From NCBI GenBank assembly GCA_014155875.1, contig JACEFZ010024473.1, positions 289,001 to 353,000 of the forward strand: 64,000 nucleotides of DNA, given 5' to 3'. Source of the DNA: Cepaea nemoralis (lineage: Eukaryota; Mollusca; Gastropoda; Stylommatophora; Helicidae). The notes below the pieces were generated by a model. That model was not told the DNA's origin. It ran no database searches and saw only the letters and a program-made list of their open reading frames with translations. A program made the translations under genes and the position numbers. Positions 34,600-46,140 of this stretch are shown here, piece by piece (within the stretch, counting starts at the first letter, position 1; each line of letters opens with the position of its first letter).

Positions 34600-34807
34600 T
34601 GGTGAAATACGGGGCGGTACATCGAAACCCCAGACTGTCCGAAGACATGATGTGCCCGACACTCAGATGATTGATGCCTCGGGTATCTACAAGACTCAGA
34701 TATCAGCCCACCAAGCAGGAGACCAGTTTTATGATTACATGCTAAGTGACATGTACATACCAGGCTACCAACCGAAAAAACCAACCTACTCAGACAATGG
34801 CGTGTAG
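34595..34807 (+). CDS. Third short frame of the Polinton unit (remnant or spliced exon)
   Basis: Open from just after a TAG at 34592, with the first ATG at 34667 (46 codons from there). Composition is ordinary and non-repetitive: SKPQTVRRHDVPDTQMIDAS, then SAHQAGDQFYDYMLSDMYIP, ending PTYSDNGV. It overlaps the end of the previous gene in another frame. The lack of an early ATG suggests a truncated gene, a spliced exon or a second frameshift. No family recognised. Confidence 0.4.
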   Translation, partial: NNGEIRGGTSKPQTVRRHDVPDTQMIDASGIYKTQISAHQAGDQFYDYMLSDMYIPGYQPKKPTYSDNGV

Positions 34808-34850
34808 AAATCCAGAAACAACATACAATGTGTATAGCTTTGTATGTGAA

Positions 34851-34856
34851 AATAAA
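34851..34856 (+). promoter_or_regulatory. Polyadenylation signal AATAAA of the Polinton unit
   Basis: Lies 44 bp after the stop of the third frame. Together with the TATA box at 33217 it frames a transcript of about 1.65 kb. Confidence 0.55.
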
Positions 34857-35049
34857 ATGTTGTGATGATACTATGTATACCACCTCATATCACATCATCC
34901 ATTTCGTATAATGACATTATGCATTTTTATTCTTGAAAAATATACTGAAATACTGTAAAATGTACTTGAAATACTGTAAAATAAACAGGCATATTATAAT
35001 TACGTCTTGGGGGTTGAATTTTTGTTAGTGTTTACGGTGTATATAGTTG

Positions 35050-35945
35050 TCATGTGATGAGAGAATGATACATATTGGTGACAAATTCAAGAAATATTTC
35101 AACAAAACTAAGGAAACGGGTTAACCAAAGTAGAAAAATACTGTCGACCATAGTCTGAAATAGCTCAATCAAAATTATGAAAAGTAGGAAACTTTGCAAA
35201 ACGTAAGAAAATCTGTTACCCAAAAGGGAAAAATATTTGGCCACATTTCAATCAAATTTATGAAAAGTCGGAAAACTTGTTAACCAAATGGCAAAAATCT
35301 TGGTCAAATAAGAAAATTTGTTAACCAAATGTGAAAAGGTTAGCCGAATTTCAAACCAAACTTATAAAGATCTCAGTCAAACATATGAAAAGTAGGAAAA
35401 TTTGTTAACCAAACGTGAAAATTTTGGCCAACTTTCACCCAAACTTATGAAAAGTATGAAATTTTTTTGTCCAGATGTGAAAAGTTTGACCAAATTTCAC
35501 CCAAACTTATGAAAATTAGGAAACTTTGTGAACCAATCGGCAAAAATCTTGGCCAAGTAAGAAAATGTGTTAACCAAATGTGAAAAGTTTAGCCAAATTT
35601 CAAACCAAACTTATAAAAAAAAAAAATAACCTCAGTCAAACATATGAAAAGTAGGAAAATCTGTTAACCAAACGTGAAATGTTTGGCCATATTTCACCCA
35701 AACCTATGAAAAGTAGGAAACTTAGTTAACCACATGTGAAAAGTTTGGCCAAATGTCAAACAAACTCATAAAAAGGAGAAAACTTTGGTAATCAAATATG
35801 AAAAGTTTGGACACATTTCATCCAAAACTTATGAAAAAATAGGAAATTTTGTTAATAAAATATGTAAAGTTTGGCCAAATTTCAAACAAATCTCATAAAA
35901 AGTAGGAAAGTTTGTTAACCAAAAAGTGGAAAGTTGGGCCAAACA
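35050..35945. repeat. AT-rich tandem repeat, about 60-bp unit, about 14 copies
   Basis: Units of 'gttaaccaaatgtgaaaagt', 'ttggccaaatttcaaa', 'caaacttatgaaaagtagga'. They are diverged and end exactly where the right inverted repeat begins. Found nowhere else in the window. Confidence 0.85.
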
Positions 35946-36338
35946 CGAGCATCAATCAATTCTGGGGCTGTCTGCAACGTCCTGTAAATGCATTGTATAC
36001 ACAATGTTGGGGCTGACTGCGACGTCCTGTAATAGATAGACAACTAGTTGTTGATACAACCTCTTCACACGCACATAACCTGACTGGTGTTCGTTCATAA
36101 TGACAATTGCAAACTTGCCCAGCACACATGAAACTCCATAGAATACTGAGGTTGACTGCGCTGTAGTGTAATTGCTAACGCGCACATACACACATACACT
36201 CAGCAGTACACCTACTCACGCACACACGCCTACATGCGCGCGAGCACACACACACGGATGTCATGATGGCACACGAGCAACCAATCAATGTTGGGGTTGA
36301 CTGCGATGTCTTGTAATAGATAGCACACACACACGGAT

Positions 36339-36374
<36 letters not shown>

Positions 36375-36784
36375 ATGTACATACACACACGCACACACGC
36401 CTACATGCGTACACACATACACTTTGTGTAGCGGCTTTGTATAGCTATATTTTAGAAAATTATTTTTTCTGCGCAAATATTCCCTTCTCCCCCGATGGTG
36501 TTTCCACCTTGTCGTGGTGGGGGAGCTTGAGTTTCTCAATGACCCTGAGAGCTATGCCGGCTTTAGCGTAGCTACCAGCAGGGCCTCCCAAGCCGGACAG
36601 GTCAAAGGGTAGAGAACAGACAAAGAGAAACACCCTGGTCCTCCAGGTTGGGGGTTGAAGCGTGGGGTTAACATCCCCACCTTTGTAAAAACCTTTCTTT
36701 GTTACGAAACAAATACATGAGCCTCGATATCGGACTGACTTATCTTTACAACGACCTTGGAACTTTAAAGGACATTTGAGATTT

Positions 36785-37512
36785 GGAACATAGAATGTAC
36801 GGACACTATATCGAGCTGGAGCGGCCGAAGAACTAACCCGGGAGCTGGTTGAATATCAAATGGATATAACAGCAATTTAAGAAATAAGGTGGCCAGGAGA
36901 GGATACTTTAGAGCAAAATGGAATGATTATAATATATGGAGGAAACACCCAAAATAAACATGAATTAGGAACAGGATTTGTCATAAAAAAAGAGTTAAGG
37001 TGGAACGTTTTAAACTTTAAAGCTTTTAATGACAGGATTAGTAAATTACGAATAAAAGGTAAATGGAAAAGTTTAACGATGATTAATGTACATGCACCTA
37101 CTGCAGAGAAAGAAGATGGTATTAAAAAAGACTTTTATAATGATCTGGAAGGTGTCATAGAAGAATCCCCCAAACAGGACATCCTGGTTGTGCTTCAATG
37201 CTTCAATGCAAAAAAAGGTAGAGAGCAAACTAATAAAAAAAAAGTGGCCGGTATGGAAAGCCTACATACAGCTTCAAATGATAATGGATGGAGGGTCATC
37301 AACCTGACAGAAGCCAAAGGACTGCAGATTAGCAGTACCAGACTACAAAGAAAGGATATACACAAACAAACTTGGAAATCATGTGACAAGAGAACCTATA
37401 ATCAAATAGATCACATTTTAACAGAAATGCATCAAACATACAGCAAGTCAGAAGTTATAGAGGAGCTGAGTGCCACAGTGACCACTTCCTCGTTGGAGCA
37501 AAATTTAAAATA
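36785..37512 (+). pseudogene. RTE-like LINE AP-endonuclease domain (inactivated)
   Basis: The frame reads NVRTLYRAGAAEELTREL, then EIRWPGEDTLEQNG, GTGFVIKKELRW, LTMINVHAPTAEKEDGI and VVLQCFNAKKGRE, in the order of the exonuclease/endonuclease/phosphatase fold. The final SDH motif (CHSDHFLVGAKF, near 37470) sits in another frame. Two nonsense codons occur near the start (TAG at 36791 where Trp is expected, TAA before EIRW where Gln is expected), and the usual GDFN has become QCFN, losing the Asp. The family nicks target DNA for reverse transcription; this copy cannot. Confidence 0.88.
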
Positions 37513-39682
37513 AAACTTAAGAGAGCTTTCTATACTAAATTACAAAGATTACACCCAACATATAACAGAGAAAATCTACAAGATATTACAGTCAAAGAGA
37601 AATTTACAGATGAAATAAAATGTAAACATGAAACTCTGCAAAACCCTTCGGAGGAAAGCGTTGACCAAACTTGGTTGAACATCAAGAATACAATTCAGTC
37701 TACCGCAGAAGAATGTCTCGGTCTGTTAACCACGCATAGAAAGAACGGATGGTTCAATCATAAATGTGAAGAAGCAGTCATTAGGAAGAAGAATGCCAGT
37801 AATTTATGGTTAAATGACATCAACAACATCCAAAAGGAAGAGCATTATAGAAATGAATGTAAAGAGGCTACAAAAATAGTCCGACAGCAGAAGCGAGAAT
37901 ATATGAGTAATATAATCAAAGGTATGGAAACTAATCACCAGAAAAATGAATCCAGAAAGTTTTTTAAAGAACTGAAGTCAATGAAACGAGGGCACCAACA
38001 AAACACATATGGTTTAAAAGACAAAAATGGGAATATGATAAATACCAATGAGGAAATGTGCAACACATGGAAAGAATATTTTATTGAATTACAAAATTGT
38101 GAAGCTCAAAGTAACATTTTCCCACAGGAAGAGGTTCTAACATGCGAACCACAAATTGAAGAACCTACATTTGAAGAAATCCTATATGTAATCACACGAC
38201 TTAAAAACAATAAGGCAACTGGGACTGATGGAATTGCTGCTGAATTTATAAAGGCAGGTGGCCATGCATTACATCTAAAGCTATATGAACTAATAATAAA
38301 AATCTGGAGGACAGAAGAATTACCCCATGACTGGAAAGAGTCATTATTGATACCTATCTTTAAGAAAGGAGACAAGTTCCAATGTGGAAATTATAGAGGA
38401 ATATCACTACTGTCCACAAGCTATAAGATACTATCCGCAGCATTACTAAATAGACTAAAACCATATTCAGAAGACATATTAGGTGACTACCAGGCGGGTT
38501 TTAGACAAAACAGATCAACAATAGATCAGATATTTATCTTACGACAAATAGCCGAGAAACATTGGGAATATAAAAGAGATCTCCATAACATTTTTGTGGA
38601 TTTTAAAAAGGCTTATGATAGTGTCCATAGGAATAGTCTATGGAATGCTATGCAGGAATTTGGAATACCAAGGAAGTTAATCAACATGACCAGACTATGC
38701 ATGGAAGATACTTATAATATAGTAACATATAAAGGCAGGAAATCAGACCCCTTCCAAATAACATCTGGCTTGAAACAGGGTGATGCACTATCGCCGCTAC
38801 TCTTCAATCTGGCTCTAGAGAAAGTTGTAAGGAAGATAAAGGAGGAATGTGATATTGGAGGAACATCCAAGCTGCTTGGTTATGCAGATGATATAGATAT
38901 TATAGGGCAAAGTGAACTAAAAGACATTGGAAATATTGACTCACTTAAAGGAAAAAGCCCAACAGATGGAGCTGGTTATCAACCAAGATAAGACAGAATA
39001 TATGGTATTTTCAAGAGACGGAATGGCTAAAAACTCTGGCCACATACAAATAGATAATATGACCATTAAAAGAACGGAAACATACAAATACCTGGGTACA
39101 ATCTTCAACTGCTCCAACATCATAAGGGAAGAAATACAAACTAGAATCAACTCTGGAAATAAGATATACTATGCACTACAACATCTACTAAAATCAAAGG
39201 CGCGATCTCGTAACACCAAAATCACAATATACAAAACACTGATCAGACCAGTTGTGCTGTATGGCTCTGAAACCTGGAGTACAACGAAAGGAGACGAAGC
39301 CTTGTTACAAACCTTTGAGAACAAAATTTTAAGACGCATCTTTGGACCCATTAGGGATACACAAAGTGGAGAGTGGAAAAGAAGAAGTAACAAAGACATT
39401 TATGATCTGTTTAAGTCCCCGCTAATCACTGGTATCATGAAGGCTAATAGACTACAATGGCTGGGGCATATAGAAAGAATGGAAGATAATAGGGAAACAA
39501 AACTCGCTTACACTCAGGAAATAAATGACCGTAGACCCCGAGGTAGACCAAGAAAACGGTGGAGAGATAATACATGTACAGACCTACAAGCACTTGGAAT
39601 CAACGACTGGCAAGAGAAGGTCCACCAGAGAGACGAATGGAGACGGATTGTATTTGCAGCAAAGAACCTCAATGGCTCGTAA
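37513..39682 (+). pseudogene. RTE-like LINE reverse transcriptase (one frameshift)
   Basis: The 438-codon frame 37675-38991 contains all RT core blocks: KATGTDGIAAEFIKAGG, CGNYRGISLLSTSYKIL, GDYQAGFRQNRSTIDQIF, FVDFKKAYDSVHRNSLW (A), SGLKQGDALSPLLFNLAL (B) and LLGYADDIDIIG (C, catalytic YADD intact). A frameshift near 38930-38990 moves the rest to 38927-39682. That part has INQDKTEYMVFSR, KYLGTIFNCSN, LIRPVVLYGSETW, WLGHIERMEDN and the basic GRPRKRW region. Upstream, 37513-37674 encodes the linker from the endonuclease in another phase. The catalytic residues remain, but the chain is broken in at least two places. Confidence 0.92.
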
Positions 39683-39684
39683 AG

Positions 39685-39753
39685 CTGAAGAAGAAGAAGA
39701 AGAAGAAGAAGAAGAAGAAGAAGAAGAAGAAGAAGAAGAAGAAGAAGAAGAAG
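39685..39753. repeat. (GAA)n microsatellite, about 22 units
   Basis: The 3' tail of the LINE, running into the target duplication. Confidence 0.97.
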
Positions 39754-40745
39754 AAATATTCCCTTCACAGCCCCGGTTGTATCACGTCGTCTGATCTCTA
39801 TCTGTGATAAGCATTGAAGTCCGTTGACGTTAATTGAAAAATGCCCTAGGCGTTCTCGCTGACCGCTATCATATAATCTCGTATGACGGTCGGTTGGCAG
39901 TCTTTACCTGTGCGTTCAAGCGGAGCTTAGTATGCAAAAGGGGTCGACAATTCTGGTTGAGCCAAGGGTTAGGATTTGTCTCCCATGGTTACTTATAGTC
40001 ATGTTTGTAAAAAGGGACGTTATTTGTGGTGTTTCATTACATATTTTTATGATTATCTTGGTACTTTATGGCTTATTTTAAATGCGAATCGTAGTTTTAT
40101 ATTGACATTACAAGGCTCCACTATACATAAAGAAATTTTGGCATTTAGTTATGATTTTAGGATTAATTTTTAATAATAATGTTTGCTTGGGTAGTATATT
40201 TTTAAACCAGATTTTCACCAAGCGCTTAATGTTGATACCTGGGTAGGGACTTCCACCGAATTAACTAGCATGGTGGAAAGTTTATTCATGCGGTCATTAC
40301 TTGACCTACTCGGGGTAACTCGAGAGGTGGAATAAATCAATTTTATGTCATATTGGATTTCGATCTTTTCATCGAAGGATGGGATCTACATGACTGGGGT
40401 TTGATTACACCAGTCAGCCATCTCTGAGGTGCCGTATGTCGGTTCGCGCCATCGAGGTGCCCCACTCGCGCCGAGGGTTCGGTCCGGTTCGTGCCGACAT
40501 CCGGTTCGCGTGACGACGTCCGGTTCGCCCGCCCGCCCGCCCCGCCGCGGACCGGAAGTAGTCATCACGACAACCGGAAGTGGTCACCCAGACCCAAGAA
40601 AATACCCGCCAATTTTTGAAAATTGTGGTCGCCGAAGGATCCGTTTTCAATCTGGACCTATACCCTGCGTATAGTAAAAAAAAACTACGTCATTGATGAT
40701 GTATTGCTCCATAAATGAAACCTGAAAACAACATCCCTTACTACT

Positions 40746-40878
40746 GATGTCTGTGTTTCACATGTATACAGATATGACCATGTTTCAAATGTACACAGAA
40801 ATGTCCATCTTGTACATGTAGATAGAGATGTCTATTTCCTGCGTGTATGAAGACATATCCGTGTGTCATGTGTATACA
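40746..40878. repeat. Minisatellite, right part of the array split by the Polinton
   Basis: Continues the 27-bp 'tttcacatgtatacag' units that stop at 30728. It begins with GATGTC, the target duplication. Confidence 0.85.
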
Positions 40879-40956
40879 TTTATTACCAATATTTGCAATG
40901 ACCTGATCTCTGTGGATTAACATTCACTACAAACAACTGTAAATTGTCTTATACTC

Positions 40957-41005
40957 ACCTTTTGGAGTTTTGTTTTCAGTTCCCTGATTTGTTTGTTCCG
41001 CCGTT
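40957..41005 (-). pseudogene. Duplicate exon 3' end (coiled coil) with splice donor
   Basis: The minus strand encodes FVERRNKQIRELKTKLQK directly before GTGAGT (donor at about 40956). The following intron sequence (40880-40955, 'ttgcaatgacctgatctctgtggatta') matches that after the exon at 59648-60065 ('ttgcaatggcctgttctctgtggatta'). It is therefore a diverged paralogous copy. The 5' part of the exon is lost at a LINE junction near 41005. Confidence 0.6.
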
Positions 41006-41850
41006 CTACAAATAGCTCGACAAAGTTGTGTCGTATCTCCCCTCTTGTTCATAGCCTATATAGACAGCATATGTAAAGAAACCAGTCAAACAGAGACCGC
41101 AACAGCACCACATGACGAACAGAACACAGAAGAAGAACCAACGGCAAATTACATCATTAACACAGTAGAAAGAAAGATAATGCACACAGATGGAACACTA
41201 CTATGGAGAAAGAAATATATGTTAGTGAGGAAAGTTTGGAGGTGGTGGAAAATTTTGAATATCTTAGGTCATTGATTACCAACAATGATGACAATGAAAG
41301 AAATTAAAAGACGAATATCTATTGCTCTTCAAAGACTAAAACAATTAAATAAATTGTGGAGTGGGATAGATAGAACTAAAAAGAAAATATATTTTTAAGA
41401 GCATGCATTTTTCCCATTGCAACATACGCCTGTAAGACCTGGACACTGACTAAACAAGCTGAACAGCACATAAATGCCTTTTTAATATAAATGTCATAGA
41501 GAGTTCCAAGAATATATTAGATAAAGAAAAGAACAAAGACATCCAAACTTCAAGACATGAATATTGAAGAATGTTGGTTGTTAAAGACGATAAAACAAAG
41601 AAACTTGAAATATTTTGGTCACTTGAAACGTCACGAAAGTTTGGAGAGAAGAGTAATGGAAGGTTATATGCCTGGGAAGAGAGGTAAGAAGTAGGCCAAA
41701 GAGAAGATGGGTGCAGGATGTGGCGGATGATCTCCACGTGGGTGTATCGGATGCGGGACATCTTGTTTATGATCAAGAGGTTTCATGGAAGGTTGTTATG
41801 GGAGTGAGGTTCCGAAAAAGGAAATGCTACTGAATAAATGGCACCCCATG
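41005..41850 (+). pseudogene. LINE ORF2 fragment: RT block B to C-terminus (family H)
   Basis: Begins in an RT block-B-like segment (ISPLLFIAYIDSICKETSQ) and continues, with frameshifts, through IKRRISIALQRLKQLNKL, IATYACKTWTLTKQ, RNLKYFGHLKRHESLERR and a basic GKRGRRRPKRRW-like end near 41700. It is 5'-truncated, interrupts the duplicate exon, and is riddled with stops. Confidence 0.65.
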
Positions 41851-41879
41851 TGCACCTTGTTACATAATATTGTCTTATT

Positions 41880-43830
41880 TTAGCTAATGTTTAAACCAAA
41901 TTCAGAACAAGCACTGGAGAATGCAGATAGTAGACGTTTCAAGTCTTCATCAGAGTGGGTCGTAATTGTAGCATCATCCGCAAAAGGCAACTCTCTGATC
42001 AGTACCCTCCTAATTTTTGTCTTGGCCTTCAATCTCTGAGCGCTTTGAAGCCGCCATCTGAGCGCGAGTGAATGTATATACCACCATCCTGATCACGAAA
42101 GGCATATTTCAGTAGACGTGAAAAGTATATTCCAAAGAGGGTGGAAAGCTAGTACACAACCTTGCTTAACTCTACTCATGATTTCAAACTCTTCTGTAGG
42201 TGCATCATCAAACTTGAGTATACCCATCATGCCTGTGTGGAACGACAGAAGAGTTGGTGGGCAGCCAATCTTTTTTAGTGCATGAACAGACCCTCACGAC
42301 TGACCAAAGCAAATGTCTCTGTGAGGTAGATGAAGAAAATAAACAATGGTTGGTTCTGTTCACGCATTTTTCTTGCATTTGTCGCAATGAGAATATCATG
42401 CTAATGGTAGTCCTGTTCCGTCGAAAGCCACAATGTGATTCGGGGCAGACTTTCCCAACAATACACATAAGTGAGGTACCCCTATAGTTGTTACATTCGC
42501 TCTCGTCCCCCTTGTTCTTGTACAGTTTTATGATGCTTCAATCTATCTTTGAAATCCTCTGGGACTTGTCCTTCTCGCCAGCATCTCTCTATTATGGATC
42601 TGCAGAGTCAGTATGTCTTGTCCACTCCTGATAACGTCTGCTGGAATCCCATCCTTACCTGGAGCTTTGCCAAGTGCATGTTCATTTATAGCACACTTAA
42701 CTTCTGTTATGGTGGGAAGTGTGTCCAGGTGGTAAAGAGTTTGTAGAACCTCTATGGCGTTGAGGGCATCATCCGCTAGTTTGGTCTTACTTGAGTAAAA
42801 CTCCAAATAGTGCTCTACCCATCTGTCCATCTGCTGTTTCTTATCAGTTATGATTTCTCCAGTCAAGGTTTTCAATGGTGCACTTCTTTTGATCATTTGA
42901 CCACAGGCTTTCTTTATTCTTTCAAACATGCTTTTGATATTTCTCTTATCACTTGCGATTTGAATGGACTCACACAACTTGATCCAATAATCATTTTCAC
43001 ACTGCCTGGCAGCCTTTTGCATATCCTTCCTAGCTTGCTTCAGCTCACAGAGAGGGTTTTGCGTTGTTCTTTCCTTGTTTCTTAAGAGAGCTATCTTCTT
43101 TTTTTTCAACCAAGGGCTGCAGTGTGTCTGGCTGTTTGCCGCTAACTAGTCCTGCCTCTTATGATCCACAGTGCCATAAACCCCTACCACTGTTGTATAA
43201 AGAGTTTCCTAAAGTTTATTCCACTTGCTGTACAATTTTCTGATGTATTAGCTTATGTCAGTGAAAGAGACTTCAAGTTATTGTTGGACTAGTGTATTAA
43301 TCCTGGGGCTAAATTTGTGTTTAGCTGTGTACATTATCTTTAGTCTCAGTCTAACCCTAGCAACATCAAAAGAATGATCCGTATCGCAGTCAGTACTGTG
43401 GTAACTTCGAGTTAAAGATGTTTGGTTCAGATGTTGTCTCCGTGTGATGATGAAGTCCAGCTGATGCCAATGGCTGGATCTTGGATGTTTCCATGTGACA
43501 TTATGCCGCTCTTTTGTTTTTAAAATGGAGTTTGTAATACATAGGTCATTTCTGGTTCAATGCTCCAGCAGCCTTTGCCCATTTTCATTCATGCGACCAA
43601 TGTTTTATTTTCCAAGGCACAATGGCCATGAACTCTAGTCCTTGCCCACACGAGAATTGAAATCGCCGAGCATAAAAACGTAGTCGGATTTTGGATCTGC
43701 CTTGATCACAGTCTAACTCTTCATAAAATGAATCCTTCACATCATCAGAGGAAGTGAGTGTCGGTGCATATGCAGTGCTGTTATGTTAAGTTATGTTGTT
43801 TGCCCATTTCATCCAGTGGGGGTATAAAGT
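41880..43830 (-). pseudogene. LINE fragment: endonuclease C-terminus to RT (family with C2H2 tail, copy B)
   Basis: Minus strand, right to left: endonuclease remnants in broken frames (43220-43800), then a 188-codon linker frame (43109-42543) with the Arg/Lys-rich region and LGKAPGKDGIPADVIRSG. RT remnants follow (42468-42208, PESHCGFRRNRTTISMIF), then a YADD-like region near 41960-41990. It ends just after that block, so the C-terminus is missing. It lies head to tail behind copy A (43840-46140). Confidence 0.75.
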
Positions 43831-43839
43831 ATGGAGCCG

Positions 43840-46140
43840 TGAGTTCTAAGATGGCTTATAAGGCCTATTTTGGCTCGAAATGTTCTTTGACAATGTGGGC
43901 AAAGAATGCTTGACGTTCCAATAGGAAGAGGATCTCATGCAGTGGTTTTTCTGCCCAGCCTCTTCTTCACAGCCTCTTGAAGTCCTGGTTGCTTCACAAG
44001 TGACTGCATCCTTGCGTAATGATATTCGCCACGAAATTCTGTCTTTGGCATCAGTCCCCCCCCCCCCCTGTGTCGTGATGAATTCCAAAAGCATTTAATG
44101 GTATCTTCAGTGTCTTTAAAGCGTTTTCTCTGGCCGCCCTGGGAGCGTTTACCATAACGCAGCTCGCCGTAAACAATTTGTTTAGGGAGCCTGTGATCTG
44201 ACATGCGAGTCCAGTGACAAGCCCAGCGAATCTGATTCTTCATTAGTATTGTGTGGATACTGAGCATGGACGATCTTTCTATGACTTCAGTGTCTTGGAT
44301 CTTGTCTTGCGATTTAATCTTAAATAGCTTCCTAAGGCAGACTGTGTGGAAGTGATTTAATTTCCTAGCGTGTCGCTGGTAAACAGAGAAAGTTTCACAA
44401 GCATGTAGCAGTGTGGATAATACAACTGCTTTATAGACTCTCAGCTTTGTTTGCAGGCTTGTTCCATTTCATAATCTTGTACAGTCTGCCAAAGGCAGCG
44501 TTGGCCTTGAAGATTCTTGCATACACTTCGTTATCAATTTAAGCAGTTTGGAACACAGTGCTGCCAAGAAAGGTGAATTTGTCCACAACACTTAGTCTAT
44601 GACCATTTACTTTGATATTCGGCACGGTGTGATTAATCCCTGGACCCGGCTGGTACATAACTGCAGTCTTCAGTAAGTTGATATTGAGCCCAAAGTTGGA
44701 ACATGCATAAGAGAAAGCTGAAACACCGTGTTGAATGTCTGTCTCTGAGTTGACATATAGAGAGCAATCATCAGCAAACAGGAGCTCTCTGACGGTGTCG
44801 CTGGTAGTTTTGGTTTTAGCTTTCAGCCTTCTGAGATTGAACAACTGTCCATCCATGCGGTAGTTGATGTCGATTCTAGTGTCGTTGTTTTCGAATGCAT
44901 TCAGCAGCATAGCTGAAAACATGAGACTGAACAATGTTGGTGCTAGGACACATCCTTGATTCATTCCATTGGTGACAGGAAAGGCATAGACACTTCACCA
45001 TGTTCTCGTACTCTAGCGTGCATATCATCATAAAATACCGCACTATATAGACAAACTTTTGTGGACAGACATATTTCGCCATGCTCTTTCATAGTCCTTC
45101 TCTGCTGTCTGTATCAAAAGCCTGGGTAAGATCAATGAAAGTGGAGAACATTTCGGAGGTCTGTTCCTGACATTTCTCTTGCAGCTGCATTGCAGAGAAA
45201 ATCATGTAAACACTGACTCTCAGGAAGAAGACATTGGTCGAGATGGGCTGTGAGGCGGTTGAGAAGAATTCTGGCAATTTTCTCCCCTGGAATTGAGAGC
45301 AATGAGATGCCTCGGTGGTTGTCACAGGATTGGCGGTTTCCTTTATGTTTGTAAAGGTGGACTATTGACGCGTCCTTGAAATCTTGTGGCATGGTCTCAT
45401 GAACCCATATGTTTATAAAGACTTGGTGAAGCTGCTCTATTAGAACCGGTACACCTGCTTTGCATATCTCTGCGGGATGGAGTCAGGACCAGGCGCCTTG
45501 CCGCTGAAAAAGTTGATGGATAGCTTTGTTTACTTCCACTATAGTTGGCAGGTCAGCAAGAGTATTGTTAGTTTAGTGGGGACTTGAGGAAAGTAGTTGA
45601 TGGTGTCATCATCGAAGGAGGAGGTTGCGTTTAAGATATTGCTGAAGTTGTTCTGCCCAGCCTTGAAGGATTTCTTTCTTATCGGTGACCAATGTACCCC
45701 CATCTGCACTGAGGAGGGGTACTATGCCTGGTGATGTAAGACCATAAACAGCCTTCAGTGAGTCGAAGAAGTTTTTCATATCATGCCTGTCAGCAAAGCC
45801 TTGAATCTCATCAACTTTGTTGATCAGCCAGGAGTCCCGCATGTGCCGATGTTTCTGCTGGACTACCCTCCAGATGTTACTGAAGGCATCTTTTGTTTAT
45901 GTTGACTTTGGGTCGTTTAAATATGACTTGTGGAGAAGGTGTTTCTCGGTCAGCAATTGGTTGATGTCGGAATTTTCATCAAACCAGTCTTTATGCTTTC
46001 GGGTGGTTGGACCCCGGATTTCCATAGCAGTGTTGTAAAATGTGTCCTTTAGGGCTCTACACTCTATTTCCGCTTCCTGTTTAGCTGTGGCACTGGGCTT
46101 GAGGCGGTCATCCAGCATATTTTCGAACGGCAGCTGCGTT
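43840..46140 (-). pseudogene. LINE fragment: RT to C2H2 zinc-finger tail (copy A)
   Basis: Minus strand, right to left: linker frames (46118-45609, KEILQGWAEQLQQYL), RT (45392-45132, CDNHRGISLLSIPGEKIARI), MNQGCVLAPTLFSLMFSAML (block B) and LLFADDCSLYVNSE (catalytic FADD). Then FTFLGSTV (about 44560), IRWACHWTRMSDHRLPKQIV (44230) and finally a C2H2 finger, CPHCQRTF then GLISHLRTH, near 43850-43890. Several frameshifts. The endonuclease is absent (5' truncation near 46140). The terminal zinc finger is a signature shared with the fragment at 51282-51782. Confidence 0.82.

Larger units (their letters stand above)
36488..39753 (+). mobile_element. RTE-like LINE, near full length, nested in the Polinton right TIR
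   Basis: Bounded by 13-bp target copies AAATATTCCCTTC (36475-36487 and 39754-39766); the opposite TIR arm has the single, unoccupied site near 31727. The element is 3266 bp, the usual RTE size. It has a leader (36495-36700), an AP-type endonuclease, a reverse transcriptase and a (GAA)n tail of about 22 units. It is the longest of the three copies of this family in the window. Confidence 0.94.
30729..40745. mobile_element. Polinton/Maverick-type element, non-autonomous or decayed, with nested LINE
   Basis: Outer ends read AGTAGTAAGGGATGTTGT at left and its complement at right (ending CCCTTACTACT). Flanking 6-bp copies GATGTC lie at 30723-30728 and 40746-40751. AGT...ACT termini, 6-bp target duplications and very long inverted repeats are the established signature of Polintons. 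The inverted repeats are about 1.5 kb (30729-about 32240; about 35945-40745 once the 3.27-kb LINE and its duplicated target are set aside). Without the LINE the element is about 6.7 kb, far below the usual 15-20 kb. No protein-primed DNA polymerase B, retroviral-type integrase, FtsK-like ATPase or Ulp1-like protease is visible. What remains is a small three-frame unit at 33.2-34.86 kb plus tandem repeats. It would need proteins supplied by a full-length relative (inference). Confidence 0.85.
35945..40745 (-). repeat. Polinton right terminal inverted repeat (interrupted by LINE 36488-39753)
   Basis: Reverse complement of 30729-32240. The outermost 180 bp differ at only about a dozen positions by eye. 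The (CA)-rich block at 36185-36420 is the counterpart of 31785-31990. Confidence 0.88.

Noticed and set aside
33690..34807. Calling the Polinton middle gene a major capsid protein
   Set aside because: It is too short (about 240 codons even without the frameshift) for a double-jelly-roll major capsid, and no specific motif was visible; left as virion-like of unknown function.
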